From JBJXHG01 sp046160865 (GTDB lineage: Bacteria > Planctomycetota > UBA1135 > GCA-002686595): a DNA stretch of 64,000 nucleotides. Where the stretch lies: positions 1-64,000 of the forward strand of contig JBJXHG010000144.1 of NCBI GenBank assembly GCA_046160865.1, in the 5' to 3' direction. Numbering within the stretch: the first letter of the stretch is position 1; each line of letters opens with the position of its first letter. A program made the position numbers and the translations under genes. The notes beneath the pieces are model-generated. The model worked only from the letters and a program-made list of their open reading frames with translations, did no database searches and was not told the DNA's origin. Shown here piece after piece: positions 55,549 through 64,000 of the stretch.

Positions 55549-56922
55549 ATGAAGTCGTCTCTCGTCGCTCTCTTCTCGTCGCTCTGCTTGCTCGGATGTG
55601 ACGGCCGCCCGGAACCCGTCGCGCCGCCCGTCGCAACGAGCGCGCGGCCCGCAGCTCCCGCGGCAATCGCTCCGGCGATCGCTCCGGCCGTCGATCTCGC
55701 ACCGGCGCCGGCGCACGTGGCAACCGCCGCGTCCGCCGCCCTCGCGCACGGGAGGCTGAATTGGTTCGAGGGCAGCTTCGACGCGCTCCTCGCAGAGGCC
55801 GCGCGCACGAAGAAGATCATCTTCGTCGACTTCTGGACGAGCTGGTGCGGCTGGTGCAAGCGACTCGACAAGGACACGTTCTCGGACGACGGCGTCGTCG
55901 CGGAGATGAACGACATCTTGTGCTACTCCGTCGACGCGGAGAGCGAAGCGGGCGTGCCGATCGCGGAGAAATACGGCGCGAAGTCGTTCCCCACGCTCGT
56001 GTTCCTCGAGCCCGACGGCGCGGAGCGCGATCGCATCGGCGGCTATCTGCCGCCGGATCAATTCATCGCGGAGACGCAGCGCGTGCGACGCAACGAAGGC
56101 ACGCTCCCGAGCTTGAGCGCGAGCGTCGCGAAGAACCCCAAAGACTTGTTCGCGCGCCTGGACTACGCGCGCAAGCTCGCGGCGAAGAAGGACGCGGCGG
56201 GTGTCCAGGCACAGCTCACCGAAGCGCTGACGATGATCGAGCGCGGCGAAGGCTTCGACACGCAGAGCATCGACGACAACTCGAAGCTCGCGCAGAGACT
56301 CGGCGAGCTCGGACATCAGCAAGGCGTGCAAGACCGGTTGAAGGCGATCGAGCTGCTCGATCCGGACGGCAAGTCGCTGGTACGCCGCCGCATCCGCATC
56401 GAAGAGATCGCCAACGAGATGATGCAGAAGTCGGCGCAGACGCAGTCGTACGACACGCAGCCGCTGCGAGACTTCATGGCGAGCGAGCAGTACCCGGAGC
56501 TCGCCTTCCTCGGTTGGGGTACGGTGTTCGACTTCGAGCGCCGCGGCGCGGACGAAGCGCGCAAGCGCGAGGACGCGGCCGAGGAAACGGCGCGCAAAGC
56601 CGCCTCGCGCACCGCGCTCGCGCAAGCGTGGCGGAACCGTCCGCCGGACAACGACGGCCGCTGGGGCATCTTCTTCGCGTCCGTCTACTACGAGGACTCG
56701 GACGACACGACCGCCGAGGAGAAGGCGCTCGCGATCGAGATGGCCGAGAAGGCCCTCGCCGCGATGCCGAACAGCGCCGATCACTTCGACATGCTGGCGT
56801 GCTCGTACTTCGCAGCCGATCGACGCGCCGACGCACTCGCGACGCTCGATCGAGGCTTGGCCGTCGACGCCGCGAACGCGAACCTCACGAAGCGTCGCGA
56901 GCAGTTCGCGAAAGAGAACTGA
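55549..56922 (+). CDS. Thioredoxin-fold lipoprotein with TPR-like tail
   Basis: This 457-residue protein has a lipoprotein signal (SLCLLGC, Cys17), an Ala/Pro-rich linker to about residue 60 and a thioredoxin-like domain of DsbD-gamma/thioredoxin_7 type with active site SWCGWCKRLDKDTF and the cis-Pro in AKSFPTLVFLEPDG. The C-terminal half is helical with TPR-like repeats (ALAIEMAEKALAAMPNSADH, ALATLDRGLAVDAANANL). It probably acts in thiol-disulfide exchange at the outer face of a membrane. Partners are not identified. Confidence 0.9.
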   Translation: MKSSLVALFSSLCLLGCDGRPEPVAPPVATSARPAAPAAIAPAIAPAVDLAPAPAHVATAASAALAHGRLNWFEGSFDALLAEAARTKKIIFVDFWTSWCGWCKRLDKDTFSDDGVVAEMNDILCYSVDAESEAGVPIAEKYGAKSFPTLVFLEPDGAERDRIGGYLPPDQFIAETQRVRRNEGTLPSLSASVAKNPKDLFARLDYARKLAAKKDAAGVQAQLTEALTMIERGEGFDTQSIDDNSKLAQRLGELGHQQGVQDRLKAIELLDPDGKSLVRRRIRIEEIANEMMQKSAQTQSYDTQPLRDFMASEQYPELAFLGWGTVFDFERRGADEARKREDAAEETARKAASRTALAQAWRNRPPDNDGRWGIFFASVYYEDSDDTTAEEKALAIEMAEKALAAMPNSADHFDMLACSYFAADRRADALATLDRGLAVDAANANLTKRREQFAKEN

Positions 56923-56954
56923 CGGCGCGGCCGCCCGAAGCCCGGCGAGGCTTC

Positions 56955-57177
56955 AGAGCCAGTTTCAGAATGAAGCGTGCCGTCGAAGGCCGCGACGAGC
57001 CGCGGCGAGCAAGGGGTAAGCCCCGGTGCGCGCAGCGCATCGAAGCGCGCAAGCGGCGCGCTTCGAAGGGGATCCCTGACGATGCGTATTCGCCGAGGAA
57101 TACTCAGAGGAGGCGCAACGCCGCGAGCCCGAATCGGCGCGGCCTTCGAAGGCACGCTCCATTTTGAAACAGGCTCT
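56955..57177. repeat. Family C palindromic repeat, copy C2
   Basis: The ends AGAGCC..GTTTCA and TGAAACAGGCTCT are inverted, and the arms around GTCGAAGGCCGCG and CGCGGCCTTCGAAGGC pair over about 35 bp. The centre has a 10-bp hairpin, CGAAGCGCGC / GCGCGCTTCG (about 57040-57066), and GTATTC..GAATAC, which is GTATTG..CAATAC in C1, so pairing is preserved. It lies between convergent genes. Confidence 0.85.
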
Positions 57178-57189
57178 TAGGACGTGCTC

Positions 57190-58098
57190 TCAGACGAACG
57201 GACCGCCGGCGCTCTCGGAATCGTCACCGCGCGCCGGCGTGCGCAGCGCGTGCGGTGCGTGCGGTGTGATCTCGCCGCTCCAATCGGGATACAGCGCTTC
57301 GGTTCGACCGGGCTGCGGTCCGTCCGCGAGCGAGACCTTGCCATCGCCGTTGCGCGGCGCGCCGAAGGTCGTTGATTCGCGGCGCGCCAGCCCCTCCGGC
57401 GCGCACGAGGACTCGCTGCGCGCCCGCTCCGCGAGCGCTCGCAGGCGCGCGATGCGCGTGTAGCCGAGCCCGCTCGCGCGCGCCATCTCGAGCGCGTCGC
57501 AACCGGCGAGCGCTGCAAGCGTGCTCACACCGCTCGCGCGCAGCGCGTGCAGGATGTCGTCGGAGAGTCCGTCCACCGCACTCGGGAAAAGGTCGTCACC
57601 GGAGCTTCTCGCGCACGCGGCGATCGCAGGGACCTGTTCAGGAACGACGACGGTCGCGACGGCATGGTTCGACGGAATCGCCGCGGGCGTCGGCTCGTGC
57701 GCGTCGCGCTCGCGCCACACGCGCAGCACGCGATCGAGGATTTCGCGCTCGCCGATCGCGAGATCGGATTCTTGCGCGCCGAAGGACGCGAGCGACGCGG
57801 GCGACGTCCGTGCTGGTGCTGCCGCGTGCACTTCCGCGGTGAAGTGTTGCGCAGCGGGTGCCGTCGTCGCAGACAGCTCCTCGTGCTCCAGCCAGCCGAC
57901 GGCGCAGCGCTCTTGAAGCGCGCGCGCTTCGCGGCAGAAGCGGCGAGCGGCAGCCGGGCTTCCGGCGAGGATCTCGGCCAGCTGCTCGAGCGGCAGCTTC
58001 TCGACGCTTTGGATGGTGGAGCAGCCGACTTGTCGCAGACGACGCAAAGTCGTCGGACCGTCCGCGTGCAAAGTGCACAGCAAAGCCAGTGCGTCCAT
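57190..58098 (-). CDS. Helix-hairpin-helix domain protein
   Basis: This 302-residue protein is of unknown function with two helix-hairpin-helix-like units: LRRLRQVGCSTIQSVEKLPL near the N-terminus, and LRASGVSTLAALAGCDALEM followed by ARASGLGYTRIARLRALAER later. Between them is a variable, Ala/Pro-rich linker. Such units bind DNA non-specifically or mediate protein contacts. The ATG at 58098 is chosen. Downstream of a MinD/FlhG-like ATPase on the same strand (125 bp gap), it may act with it in DNA or cell-pole organisation (inference). Confidence 0.7.
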   Translation of the reverse strand: MDALALLCTLHADGPTTLRRLRQVGCSTIQSVEKLPLEQLAEILAGSPAAARRFCREARALQERCAVGWLEHEELSATTAPAAQHFTAEVHAAAPARTSPASLASFGAQESDLAIGEREILDRVLRVWRERDAHEPTPAAIPSNHAVATVVVPEQVPAIAACARSSGDDLFPSAVDGLSDDILHALRASGVSTLAALAGCDALEMARASGLGYTRIARLRALAERARSESSCAPEGLARRESTTFGAPRNGDGKVSLADGPQPGRTEALYPDWSGEITPHAPHALRTPARGDDSESAGGPFV

Positions 58099-58223
58099 GA
58101 TGGCGATCCCCGTGATCCGGAGCTCAATTCGCGCGGGAAGCCTGCGCGCTCCGGGACGTGGCTGGTGTACGCGATCGAGCCCGCGGAAACAATCCGGCAG
58201 CGCGCGCCCGTACCGGCGCAGAA

Positions 58224-59105
58224 TCAGCGCAGCGCGCGGCGAGCCCGCTCGTAGAAGGCGCTCGTCGTGCGCGCGTGATCGATCGGACTCCATTCCGAGA
58301 CGCGCGCGAAGGCCCGGGCCGCCCGGCTCTCGGGCTCGAGCAGCGCGACCGGCAGTCGCGCTTGGACGCTTTGGCCGACGGCTTCGTCGGCCGGCACCCA
58401 ATGGATCCACTCCGGCGCGTGGCCGAGAAAGCGCAGGCTGGCGCCCTTGAATCGCTCCCACGCACCGACGGCCATGGCTTCGTTCGGGCTGCGATTGATC
58501 ACCATTCCGACGCGGATCTGCGCGTTCACCATGTGCGAGCGCTTGTAGAGCGCGTAGGCGTCCGACAACGCAGTGACCTCGTGACTCGCGACGAGGATGA
58601 GCGTGCTCGTCGCGGCGAGGTGCGCGACGGTGCCGTACGACAAGCCCGCGCCGTGATCGATGATCAAGAGGTCGAACTCGCGCTCGAGCGGCTCGAGCGC
58701 ACGAAACAAGCGTTCGAGCTCGCGCCGCGTCGGATTGGCGAGCGAATGACGCCCGACTCCGCCTGACAGCAGCGCGATGCCCTCCGGCCCTTGCACGATC
58801 GCCTCGTGGGCGTCGACGGTCCCGTCGAGGATGTGGCCGAGGTCGTGCTGCGGCGCCAGGCCGAGCAAGAGATGCGCGTTCGCGAGCCCGGCGTCGAAAT
58901 CGACGAGCAGCACTCGCTCCCCGCGCCGTGCGCGCAGGACCGCGAGGTTGCTCGCGAGGATGCTCTTGCCCGTGCCCCCCTTGCCGCTCGCCACGCACAC
59001 CACGCGCGCTCCGCGGGGCGCCTGCTCGTCGATGCGGTCGGCGGCGTGCATCAGACGCGACAGCGAGCGCAGCCGGGAGAAATCGAAGCGCGAGGTGTTG
59101 AGCAT
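58224..59105 (-). CDS. MinD/FlhG-like P-loop ATPase
   Basis: This 293-residue ParA/MinD-superfamily ATPase has the deviant Walker A motif in VASGKGGTGKSILASNL, switch I LLVDFDAGLANAHLLLG and switch II LLIIDHGAGLSYG. The N-terminal 25 residues (RFDFSRLRSLSRLMHA) precede the domain, as in FlhG/YlxH proteins, where such an extension contacts a partner. No flagellar gene is in the window, so the role could be placement of another polar machine. An HhH protein follows on the same strand. Confidence 0.87.
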   Translation of the reverse strand: MLNTSRFDFSRLRSLSRLMHAADRIDEQAPRGARVVCVASGKGGTGKSILASNLAVLRARRGERVLLVDFDAGLANAHLLLGLAPQHDLGHILDGTVDAHEAIVQGPEGIALLSGGVGRHSLANPTRRELERLFRALEPLEREFDLLIIDHGAGLSYGTVAHLAATSTLILVASHEVTALSDAYALYKRSHMVNAQIRVGMVINRSPNEAMAVGAWERFKGASLRFLGHAPEWIHWVPADEAVGQSVQARLPVALLEPESRAARAFARVSEWSPIDHARTTSAFYERARRALR

Positions 59106-59295
59106 GGCGTGGATTCGAAGCGAAGTAATCTCCTCCAGCCGGTCGAATCCGTCAACGGGGCAAACTGCGCAACGCGCGCGAAATCAGCGTTGGATCCGCG
59201 TGTTTTCTCGCGCTGCGCGCGCCGCGCGGATGAACGACGAGCGGATGATCCGCACGCCGACCCATCGCTGGAAGAGCTCGCCGCAAGCGGCGAGC

Positions 59296-60789
59296 TCAGT
59301 GCATCTTCACCTCTTCGCCGATGCGATGCAGCTTCATCACGTTCGTCGAGCTCGCGATGCCGGCCGGCACGCCGGCCACGAAGACGATCGGATCGCCGTA
59401 CTGCGCCATGCCACGCAAGACGAGCATCTCGGAAGCCATGTACAGCATGTCCTCCAAGCTCTTCTCGCGGCGGAACAGCATCGGCCGCACGTGCGCGAGC
59501 ACCGTCATGTGGTTCACGGTGCGCTGGTGCGGCGACAGCGCGTAGACCTCCGCGCTCGGACGATAGCGCGAAATGAGACGCACGGTGTTGCCCGTCTCCG
59601 TGAAGCACACGATCTTCTGGATGTTCAGCGCCTCGGCCGCCTGCACGGCTGCCAGCGCGGTCGCGTTCGAGAAATTGGCCTCCGCCGCGCGGAACGCGAG
59701 GTGCGGGCGATCGTGGTAGCGCTGGCTGCGCTCGACGGCGCGCGCGATGCGGCCCATCATCGCCACGGCTTCGACGGGATGCGCGCCGATCGCGGTCTCC
59801 GCGGAGAGCATGATCGCATCGGTTCCGTCGAGCACGGCGTTGGCGACGTCGGTCACCTCCGCACGCGTCGGCCGACTCGACTCGATCATCGACTCGAGCA
59901 TCTCCGTTGCCGTGATCGTGAACTTGCCGGCGCGCTGCGCCGCTTGGATGAGCGATTTTTGGATCAGGGGCAGCTGCTCGAGCTCGGCCTCCACGCCCAG
60001 GTCCCCGCGCGCGACCATCACGCCGTCCGTTTCGGTCAAGAGCGCGTCGAGGTTCTCGAGCGCGGCCATGCGCTCGATCTTCGCGACCATCAACGCTTGG
60101 GGCGCGAGCGCGCGCACGGCGCGCAGCTCCTCGGGCTTCGAGACGAAGCTCACGCCGATCATGTCGACGCCGGCTTCGTTGGCGAGGCGGATGTGCGCGC
60201 GATCCTGCTCCGTTGGGAGCTCGTAGTGAATCGCGGAATCCGGGAAGTGCACGCCCTTCCGATCCGCGATCACGCCGGCGCGCGTAACGGAGGCGACCAG
60301 CGCGTCGGCGTCGACCGTGCGCACGACGAGCTCGACTTGGCCGTCCGCGAGAATCACGCGATGCCCCGCGCGAACCGCGTCGAGGAAGCCACTGAAGTCG
60401 AGCCAGGCCTCGCCCGCAGGCGAGATCCCGTGCCCCTCGCGCAGGCGCAGCGTGTCGCCCGCGTGCAGCGCACGCGCGCCGTTCTCGAAGCGCGCGAGAC
60501 GCATCTTCGGTCCTTGGATGTCGGTCAGGATTCCGACCGCCGCCATGCGCCGGTCCGCCTCGTGGCGGATCTTCGCGACGCGGCGCTGAAAGTCCTCGGG
60601 CGTGCCGTGGCTGAAGTTGATGCGAGCGACCGAGAGCCCAGCGTCGATGAGCTCGCCGATCCGGTCTTCCGAGGCGGGACCGATCGTCCCGATGACCTTC
60701 GTGTGCGCCCGGTCCGGCGCGACGCGCGCCGCGCCGATCCGCTCGCTCTCGCGGGAGCGCTCGATCTCCAGCGTCGGTTCGTTCGGCAT
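59296..60789 (-). CDS. pyk: Pyruvate kinase
   Basis: This 497-residue glycolytic enzyme converts phosphoenolpyruvate and ADP into pyruvate and ATP. Motifs: TKVIGTIGPAS, ARINFSHGTPEDF, ILTDIQGPKMRLARF, the K+/Mg site MVAKIERMAALENLD, GVMVARGDLGVEAEL, TITATEMLESMI and TDAIMLSAETAIGAHP. The C-terminal domain is complete. The ATG at 60789 is used rather than a GTG two codons earlier. It is a stand-alone gene; its upstream region contains family A copy A2. Confidence 0.95.
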   Translation of the reverse strand: MPNEPTLEIERSRESERIGAARVAPDRAHTKVIGTIGPASEDRIGELIDAGLSVARINFSHGTPEDFQRRVAKIRHEADRRMAAVGILTDIQGPKMRLARFENGARALHAGDTLRLREGHGISPAGEAWLDFSGFLDAVRAGHRVILADGQVELVVRTVDADALVASVTRAGVIADRKGVHFPDSAIHYELPTEQDRAHIRLANEAGVDMIGVSFVSKPEELRAVRALAPQALMVAKIERMAALENLDALLTETDGVMVARGDLGVEAELEQLPLIQKSLIQAAQRAGKFTITATEMLESMIESSRPTRAEVTDVANAVLDGTDAIMLSAETAIGAHPVEAVAMMGRIARAVERSQRYHDRPHLAFRAAEANFSNATALAAVQAAEALNIQKIVCFTETGNTVRLISRYRPSAEVYALSPHQRTVNHMTVLAHVRPMLFRREKSLEDMLYMASEMLVLRGMAQYGDPIVFVAGVPAGIASSTNVMKLHRIGEEVKMH

Positions 60790-60819
60790 TCGCACGATCA
60801 GCGCGCTGTCATGCCAAGC

Positions 60820-60976
60820 AGTCCGTGGTGAAAGTGCTTCGAGCCAGAAATTGGCCCGTTCGCGTCAGCACAAGGAGCGAGACCGCGGGCGAATCGTCGA
60901 GATTCGCCGAGGATCAAGCGACGCCGGGCTGGCGCGAACGGGCCAGGTTCGGGCTGAATGACTTTCACCACGGGCT
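60820..60976 (+). repeat. Family A palindromic repeat, copy A2 (157 bp)
   Basis: The same length and orientation as A1. It begins AGTCCGTGGTGAAAGT and ends ACTTTCACCACGGGCT (60961-60976). Arms differ from A1 at several positions but mostly still pair (for example TTGGCCCGTTCGCG / CGCGAACGGGCCAG). A right-hand TA flanks it; the left-hand TA appears mutated to AA. It lies 30 bp before the pyruvate kinase start. Confidence 0.9.
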
Positions 60977-61099
60977 GCTAGCGCACGCCCTCGGCACGAT
61001 CGATAGCAGATGCCCTCGGGATTTGCGAGAGCGGTCGGCTGGGTCACGCTTCCACGCTCGCGCACTCGCGACGGGCGGCAGGCTCGCCCGCAATTGACC

Positions 61100-61278
61100 T
61101 AGCCCGCATTTCTCACCACGTCCTGCTGCGGTCGCGCCAACTCGCTTCGGTCGGCGTTGTTGGATCGGAATCGATCCTCGCCGACCTAACAGGTCGGCTC
61201 CGGTCGATTCCGATGCAACGCCTTGCCCAAAGCGAGCTGTCGCGCTCTCGCGACGGACGTGGTGAGAAATGCGGGCTA
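61100..61278. repeat. Family B palindromic repeat, full copy B2 (179 bp)
   Basis: The outermost 24 bp (61100-61123 and 61255-61278) are perfect inverted complements, starting TAGCCCGCATTTC and ending GAAATGCGGGCTA. The arms pair imperfectly further inward, ending at GCCGACCT-AAC-AGGTCGGC. TA occurs at both ends. Its right-hand TA (61277-61278) lies against the start of A3. Confidence 0.9.
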
Positions 61279-61280
61279 AC

Positions 61281-61437
61281 AGCGCGTGGTGAAAGTCATT
61301 CAGCCCGAAAGCGGCCCGTTCGCGCCAGCCCGGCGTCGCTCGATCCTCGGCGAATCTCGACGATTCGACGGCGGTCTCGCTCCTTGTTCTGACACGCACG
61401 GGCCACTTTCGGGCTCGACGCACTTTCACCACGGACT
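61281..61437 (-). repeat. Family A palindromic repeat, copy A3 (157 bp, inverted)
   Basis: Identical length to A1 and A2 but opposite orientation. Arms start AGCGCGTGGTGAAAGT and end ACTTTCACCACGGACT. The left TA is that of B2, and the right TA forms the TAG stop of the adjacent minus-strand esterase gene (61441-61439). Confidence 0.9.
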
Positions 61438-61438
61438 G

Positions 61439-62605
61439 CTAAGGACAGTGCGTGTATCCGCTCCAGAACTGGATCACCTGATTCAGTTTGTTCGCGGACA
61501 CGACACCGCCGTGGATCCGCAGGCCGTGACCGCACGGCTGGATGTCCTCGGCGTACGAGACGCCGGCCTGCGCCGTCGCCTGCGTCATCCAGGCGTGATC
61601 GTCGAGCGGCGTGAAGAGATCGCAGCGCGACTGGAACACGTAGAACGGCGAGCTCGCGGGGTGGAGCCAGTGCACCGGAGATGCGTTGAGAAAGGGATCG
61701 CCCGTCGTCGAACCGGGCGCGAACGTGGTGTAGTCCCACGGGCCCGACGGGCACGGCCACGGCAAGTAGCCCGGCGCGGGCACGCCCCAGACCTGGCCGA
61801 CGAACTGTTGCGAGATCCCGCCGGGCTCGTTCACGAATCCCGCCGCGTGCACGTGCGGTCGCAGGCCGCAACCTTCGCACGGACAGAGCGTCGTCGTGCA
61901 GCCGCGCCGGAACATGTCGAAGTCGGCCGAGTACGCGACGGTGAGCTGCACGCTCAGGTCGGCCGTCTCGTAACCGACCGGCGCGTAGTGCACGTTGTCG
62001 GTGTTCAGCGCTCCGGCCATCGCCGCGAGGTGCGCGCCGGCCGACGCGCCGACGAGCACGATGCACTCCGAGAGCTCGTACGGGGCGAGCGCTCCGTGCG
62101 TGCGAATCCAGCCGATCGCCGCGCGCACGTCGCGCACCGCGTGCGGAAAGCTCGGCGCGTCGTACACAGTGGGCGTGGCGGGATCGTCGCACGAGAGCGT
62201 GTAGTTGCACGACACGACGCGGTAGCCGAGCGACGCGACGTTGTCGAGGAACGAGCGCACGCTGTGGATGTTGCCTTCGGTCGAGTTCTTGTCGCCGGCA
62301 CCCCAGCCGCCGCCGTGCACGAACAAGATCGTCGGCTTGGGATGGACGATCGTCTGGGGCACGCGCACGTCGAGGCACTGCGTGCTGCCGGCCGGAATGC
62401 TCGGGCACGGACCGCTCGTCGACGGCGTGCACTTCGTTGCGCCCGGGTAGTAGGGGATGTCCGCGTAGAGCACGCCGGCAAACGGCGCGGACATCGGACG
62501 CATCTGCGTATGGTCGGCCGCGGTCGTGGTGAGCGATTGGAAGCTCGCGAGCGCGAGCGCGCCCGACGCCACGAGCGTGATGGGCAAGGCCGTGAGAGAG
62601 TGCAT
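61439..62605 (-). CDS. Exported alpha/beta-hydrolase (esterase/lipase, BD-FAE-like)
   Basis: This 388-residue hydrolase has a signal peptide (LTALPITLVASGALALASF). The oxyanion motif LFVHGGGWGAGDKN, nucleophile VLVGASAGAHLAAM, Asp in QSRCDLFTPLDD and His in QPCGHGLRIHGG form the expected catalytic set. Several Cys pairs (CTTTLCPCEGCG) are unusual for the family. It probably cleaves carbohydrate or lipid esters outside the cytoplasm. The stop codon TAG coincides with the edge of repeat A3. The ATG at 62605 has no strong Shine-Dalgarno. Confidence 0.87.
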   Translation of the reverse strand: MHSLTALPITLVASGALALASFQSLTTTAADHTQMRPMSAPFAGVLYADIPYYPGATKCTPSTSGPCPSIPAGSTQCLDVRVPQTIVHPKPTILFVHGGGWGAGDKNSTEGNIHSVRSFLDNVASLGYRVVSCNYTLSCDDPATPTVYDAPSFPHAVRDVRAAIGWIRTHGALAPYELSECIVLVGASAGAHLAAMAGALNTDNVHYAPVGYETADLSVQLTVAYSADFDMFRRGCTTTLCPCEGCGLRPHVHAAGFVNEPGGISQQFVGQVWGVPAPGYLPWPCPSGPWDYTTFAPGSTTGDPFLNASPVHWLHPASSPFYVFQSRCDLFTPLDDHAWMTQATAQAGVSYAEDIQPCGHGLRIHGGVVSANKLNQVIQFWSGYTHCP

Positions 62606-62702
62606 GTAGACGGGGGGCGGCGCCTTGGATTCGACTGCGAGCCGCGCGGTCCACTCTAGCCGCAGGTGCGAAACCTGGCTGGGCGCGGCTCGCGCGCAGC
62701 GT

Positions 62703-62790
62703 GGTCTGCCGCGCGTAGCGCATGCGTGCGGCCGCGCCCTCGCGCCGCACGCTTCAAACGGCGGGGACCCGTTGCGCCTGCTTTGCGCTG
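62703..62790 (-). repeat. Family D hairpin repeat, copy D3
   Basis: The stem GCGTGCGGCCGCG / CGCGCCGCACGC (62724-62752, one bulge, CCCT loop) is followed by AAACGGCGGGGACCCGTTGC. It aligns with the reverse complement of D4 over about 85 bp. Placed upstream of the esterase gene. Confidence 0.75.
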
Positions 62791-62954
62791 ACTGTGGCGT
62801 GCCTCTCGCTTGCGGTGACGACGTCCCGATGCGCGGTTGCGAGAGCGCTCGGTTCGACGATTCGTCAGCCGGCCCGCTGCCGCATCCGCGCCGAGGCTGA
62901 CGCGAGCCAAAGGCAGCTGCGAGCCAAAGGCAAACTGAAGAGGTCCAGCCGAGC

Positions 62955-63042
62955 GCAAGCAACTGCAACGGGGACCCGCCGGCGTTTCATGCGTGCGGCG
63001 CGTGGACGCGCCGCACGCGGGCGCTCCGCGCGGCAGACCGCG
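62955..63042 (+). repeat. Family D hairpin repeat, copy D4
   Basis: A perfect 12-bp stem GCGTGCGGCGCG (62991-63002) / CGCGCCGCACGC (63007-63018) encloses TGGA. It is preceded by GCAACGGGGACCCGCCG and followed by GGGCGCTCCGCGCGGCAGACC. It abuts the serA stop (63043), so it may also terminate that gene. Confidence 0.85.
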
Positions 63043-64000
63043 CTAGAGGCGAATCAAGCGCACTTGCCGCACCGGCTCGAGCGCCGCGACGTGCGCGATC
63101 ACTTCCGGTGTGGGCTCTGCGTACAGCGACAAGAACCCGGTCGCGAGCTCGGTCTCCTTGCCGCTGCGCAGCTTGTCCTCGTTCGGCGGGCCGAGCTCGA
63201 TGCGGCGGATGTTCACGCCGTGCGAGCCGAGCACCGTGCCGAGCAAGCCGACGACGCCGGGCCGGTCCGCGTGGCGCGTGATCAGGATCGGGCCCTTCGT
63301 GTCGAGGTCGAGCCGCATGCCGTCGATCTCGACGATCTTCGGGGTGCGTCCGAAAACAGTGCCGGCCGCGACGTGGGTTTCTCCTTCATCGCGTGCGGTC
63401 GTGCGCACCCAGATCTTGCTGTGGTAGACGGGCTCTTCCTCGCGCTTGCTCTCGAGCAGGAGCAGGCCGCGCTCCTTCGCGAACACGGGCGCGTTGACGA
63501 AGTTGACACCCTCGTCCATGCCTTGCTTCAGGATGCTCGTCAGTAGCGCGAGCGGCACGTGACGGAAGTCCTTCGTCGCGATCTCGCCCGACACGACGAG
63601 CTCGATCTTCGCGATCGGTTCGGCGTGCATCTGCGCGAGGAAGCTGCCGACCTTCTCCGCGAGCAGCACGTACGGCGCGACCTCGCGCAACGTGCGCGCG
63701 CTGACCGCCGGCGCGTTGACGGCGTTGTGCGCGACGCCCTCCAGCAGGAACTCGCAGATCTGCTGCGCGATGTCGACCGCGACGTTGAACTGTGCTTCGT
63801 GCGAAGACGCGCCGAGGTGCGGCGTCACGATCACGTCCTCCCGCGCGAGCAGCGGGTGGTCCTTCGGCGGAGGCTCTTCCGCCAGCACGTCGAGCGCGGC
63901 GCCCGCGAGGTGACCGCTCTCGAGCGCGGCGAGCAGTGCCGCCTCGTCGACGAGGCCGCCGCGCGCGGCATTGATCAAGCGTGCGCCCTTCTTCATGCGC
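63043..64000 (-). CDS. serA: D-3-phosphoglycerate dehydrogenase, C-terminal part (partial)
   Basis: About 318 residues are present, and the N-terminal part lies beyond the window edge. The catalytic Glu/His region is seen in DVLAEEPPP and VTPHLGASSHEAQ, followed by the allosteric substrate-binding domain (VPLALLTSILKQG, NFVNAPVFAKERGL) and a C-terminal ACT domain (PGVVGLLGTVLGSHGVNIRR). This is the long, bacterial SerA type with serine feedback control, the first step of serine synthesis from 3-phosphoglycerate. The stop lies next to hairpin repeat D4. Confidence 0.95.
   Translation of the reverse strand, partial: RMKKGARLINAARGGLVDEAALLAALESGHLAGAALDVLAEEPPPKDHPLLAREDVIVTPHLGASSHEAQFNVAVDIAQQICEFLLEGVAHNAVNAPAVSARTLREVAPYVLLAEKVGSFLAQMHAEPIAKIELVVSGEIATKDFRHVPLALLTSILKQGMDEGVNFVNAPVFAKERGLLLLESKREEEPVYHSKIWVRTTARDEGETHVAAGTVFGRTPKIVEIDGMRLDLDTKGPILITRHADRPGVVGLLGTVLGSHGVNIRRIELGPPNEDKLRSGKETELATGFLSLYAEPTPEVIAHVAALEPVRQVRLIRL

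Larger units (their letters stand above)
62606..63042. other. Intergenic region with two inverted family D repeats
   Basis: The 437-bp gap between the esterase start and the serA stop contains D3 (62703-62790) and D4 (62955-63042) facing each other. The segment between them includes a short tandem (GCTGCGAGCCAAAGGCAAAC-like, near 62910-62936) but no gene. Open frames here have no recognisable domains. Confidence 0.6.

Noticed and set aside
60825..61097. Small frames inside family A repeats that look conserved between copies
   Set aside because: Conservation is that of the palindrome itself; the frames occur on both strands and lack ribosome sites.

Overview
This 64 kb window is GC-rich, densely coded chromosomal DNA that looks like a member of the Planctomycetota. 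The clearest signs are a PVC-type cytochrome c protein (HEAT repeats plus CxxCH), many Tat-exported Gfo/Idh/MocA oxidoreductases and TIM-barrel isomerases, 3-keto-disaccharide hydrolase (DUF1080) domains, two Ser/Thr kinase plus ECF-like sigma factor pairs, and exported repeat proteins ending in a Cys-rich FCFGDGS...CPC domain. The assignment is inference from gene content. No rRNA, tRNA, CRISPR array, transposase or phage gene was recognised.

Layout. 0-7.6 kb: TetR regulator, tripartite RND efflux operon (adaptor, HAE-1 permease, NodT-type outer membrane lipoprotein) and a SpoU-type RNA methyltransferase; the same 15-bp palindrome precedes the regulator and the pump. 7.6-10.5 kb: sigma factor and kinase pair 1. 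10.8-20 kb: exported proteins, a flavin reductase, an isomerase/dehydrogenase pair, a 14-repeat propeller-like protein and two broken genes. 20.1-27.6 kb: a tightly packed minus-strand five-gene operon of Tat-exported sugar enzymes around the PVC cytochrome. 27.7-30.6 kb: a SUMF1-like protein and an unusual ApbE-DUF1080-DUF1080 fusion. 30.6-33.5 kb: a translationally coupled triad of patatin phospholipase, deoxyribosyltransferase-like/TRAFs-binding protein and a small two-repeat protein; this is the best candidate for an undescribed conflict or signalling system. 33.7-43.7 kb: AraC regulator, DUF6265 protein, kinase and sigma pair 2, GNAT, SLC13 carrier, metallophosphoesterase, YtxJ-like bacilliredoxin and a formyltransferase. 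43.8-50.7 kb: a 2,287-residue exported protein with seven SPRY-like domains. 50.9-64 kb: an acetolactate decarboxylase-like lipoprotein, Tat epimerase, aminotransferase with a UPRTase-like protein, thioredoxin-TPR lipoprotein, HhH protein with a MinD/FlhG-like ATPase, pyruvate kinase, an esterase and the 3' part of serA.

The intergenic DNA carries four families of short palindromic repeats, here called A (three 157-bp copies), B, C and D. They keep their base pairing despite sequence change, and A and B end at TA dinucleotides like MITEs. Two A copies sit so close to genes that the repeat edge supplies the stop codon. No transposase that could mobilise them is present in the window.
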